Shown here piece by piece: positions 4,682 through 5,756 of a stretch of 5,756 nt of DNA. The translations under genes and the position numbers were made by a program. This DNA is from Thioploca sp. (GTDB lineage Bacteria; Pseudomonadota; Gammaproteobacteria; Beggiatoales; Beggiatoaceae). Each line of letters begins with the position of its first letter. Positions within the stretch are counted from its first letter, which is position 1. Location: the NCBI GenBank assembly GCA_011371325.1, contig DRQV01000257.1, forward strand, positions 1 to 5,756, written 5' to 3'. The notes below the pieces were generated by a model that did not search any database, was not told the DNA's origin, and was given only the letters and a program-made list of their open reading frames with translations.

Positions 4682-5756
4682 TTAAAAAGCTAGTTTAAAT
4701 TCCCGCAACCATTTATTAAAGTTAATTCGTGAATTATAAGCATGAATATGCCGTTCTAACAAAGGTAAAACTATTTTAGAACGAGTGGTTTGTTTACGTT
4801 GTCTAATACTACTGACAGCAATTTTAACATAATGTTTATTGTAACCACTTAATTTTTGTATCTTTTCCACATAAGAGGCAAAAAGTTCTCCAAGATATTT
4901 CTCTCGCTCAACTATCTTATCCTTAGTTTTAAAAACTTTTGCTTGATGTCGAGTTGATATTTTAGCAAGCTCATCTAATTTTACCAAACTTTTATTTAAA
5001 AATTTTATCCGAATAATTTCTTGACCCATTAATACTCCATACACCCAAGCATCTTGAACTTTACTTTTAGCACTTTCAGTTAATCCCAAGTCTAATTTTT
5101 GTTCGGCTTGAGCAATTTGGGTATTAATAGTTTTTAATTTATTATTTGCTTCTCGCAAGCGATTGATTAATTTTTTATTGCTATTTTGTATTTGTTGTGT
5201 GGTGGCAGCAATATTCTGATATTTTTGTAATTTGTCAATAAGCTGTTTATTTTCCTGTGCTAATTTACTAATAATCCCTGTAGCTTGTTGCAAACTAGAA
5301 GCAGCTCCAGCAGCAGCAGGACTGTTGACCAATGTAGTAGAAACTGGTAATTTAGCTCGAATATTATTGATATATTGTTTATGTTCTTGTTGTAAATTAG
5401 TATAACTATCTCTGTTTACTATAATATTAGAACCAATAGCTAATCTGATTCCGGTAGCATAAGAACGCCTAACTTTCATTTTTTTGCTATCAGTATCCCA
5501 ATTATAAATTTCTACTTCTTTGCGTAATGAAGAACGAAATTGGTCTGCTGGAGTGTCTGAATCACCACCTCTTGCAACTAATCCACCAGGTTTACCCAAC
5601 CAATACTCTGGTAAAAATAAGTTGGCAGTTAATTCTTGTACATTGCCAAATATGTCGTGTAAACCTTGCTTATTCGGCTTTTTTAACCCAATTCGTTTTA
5701 AGTTATGTTTAGCATTTTCAAGATGCCAAGCATATTTATCTATCTCATTTGGATTA
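4682..5756 (-). CDS. FGE-sulfatase-fold (SUMF1-like) protein with C-terminal coiled coil, 5' part outside window
   Basis: The frame stays open from the stop at 4684-4682 to the window edge, giving 357 codons; the true start lies beyond 5756. The first 109 or so residues are the C-terminal part of an FGE-sulfatase domain. They include NKQGLHDIFGNVQEL (hallmark GL.D..GNV.E, near 5630-5674), then LVARGGDSDTPADQFRSSLR, then GIRLAIGS (5429-5452). The family includes formylglycine-generating enzymes, EgtB-type oxidases and many non-enzymatic ligand-binding relatives. There is no cysteine in the visible part, and the segment after RGG lacks the two active-site cysteines of true FGE, so sulfatase-activating activity is unlikely. 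The remaining roughly 240 residues are Lys/Gln/Asn/Leu-rich helix with heptad-like repeats around QENKQLIDKLQKYQ and KKLINRLREANNKLKTI. A Ser/Pro/Ala-rich linker joins the two parts, and no membrane segment is visible. Localisation is unknown because the N-terminus is missing. The short-spaced lipoprotein gene downstream suggests a partner. Confidence 0.8.
   Translation of the reverse strand, partial: NPNEIDKYAWHLENAKHNLKRIGLKKPNKQGLHDIFGNVQELTANLFLPEYWLGKPGGLVARGGDSDTPADQFRSSLRKEVEIYNWDTDSKKMKVRRSYATGIRLAIGSNIIVNRDSYTNLQQEHKQYINNIRAKLPVSTTLVNSPAAAGAASSLQQATGIISKLAQENKQLIDKLQKYQNIAATTQQIQNSNKKLINRLREANNKLKTINTQIAQAEQKLDLGLTESAKSKVQDAWVYGVLMGQEIIRIKFLNKSLVKLDELAKISTRHQAKVFKTKDKIVEREKYLGELFASYVEKIQKLSGYNKHYVKIAVSSIRQRKQTTRSKIVLPLLERHIHAYNSRINFNKWLREFKLAF

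Noticed and set aside
5597..5599. TTG at 5599 as the start of the 305-codon minus-strand gene
   Set aside because: The frame continues upstream without a stop and encodes conserved FGE-sulfatase motifs (GLHDIFGNVQEL), so this TTG is an internal leucine codon.
5400..5600. Variable protein of a diversity-generating retroelement
   Set aside because: Such proteins use the same C-type-lectin/FGE fold, but the variable repeat is normally at the C-terminus. Here a 240-residue coiled coil follows, and no template repeat or reverse transcriptase is visible.
5527..5712. Plus-strand open frame of 61 codons
   Set aside because: It is antisense to the FGE-sulfatase hallmark motifs, which establish the minus-strand frame as the coding one.
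1..5756. tRNA or rRNA genes, CRISPR array, insertion sequence or attachment site
   Set aside because: I saw no cloverleaf, rRNA-like segment, regularly spaced repeats, transposase or terminal repeats on either strand.

Overview
The window looks like chromosome from an AT-rich gammaproteobacterium (about one-third G+C by eye). Two things support this. The first is the divergent rluC / rne pair, the arrangement known from Escherichia coli and relatives. The second is the RNase E catalytic half, whose metal-binding and zinc-link residues fall at the same numbers as in E. coli (D303, D346, C404, C407). The low G+C, A8-A9 homopolymers inside genes and a strongly shortened RNase E tail fit a host-associated or streamlined lineage, but this is inference and I do not name a genus.

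Layout. Positions 1-475 (minus) hold the N-terminal 158 codons of the 23S rRNA pseudouridine synthase RluC, cut by the window edge. Positions 476-879 are a 404-base divergent intergenic region. It contains a candidate rluC promoter placed so that the transcript would begin at or next to the ATG, two clear inverted repeats, a candidate rne -10 box, and a leader hairpin just before rne. Positions 880-2817 (plus) are rne, 645 codons: complete catalytic domain, membrane-anchor-like helix and a short Arg-rich tail, without the long degradosome scaffold. Positions 2818-2939 separate convergent genes and hold a likely terminator hairpin. From 2940 to the window end all genes are on the minus strand. 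In transcription order they are: the 3' part of a gene for an FGE-sulfatase-fold (SUMF1-like) protein fused to a long coiled coil; a coiled-coil lipoprotein with a glycine-zipper-like segment; and two type II secretion minor pseudopilins, gspI and gspJ, overlapping by one base.

How they fit together. rluC and rne serve RNA metabolism (ribosome modification; mRNA decay and rRNA/tRNA processing). The minus-strand cluster looks like an envelope module: GspI and GspJ belong to the pseudopilus tip complex, while the lipoprotein and the FGE-fold/coiled-coil protein are tightly spaced and share a coiled-coil-rich design. The usual next gene, gspK, is absent because rne converges directly on gspJ. 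The FGE-fold/coiled-coil protein plus lipoprotein beside split-off pseudopilins is the part I would look at first for an undescribed system.
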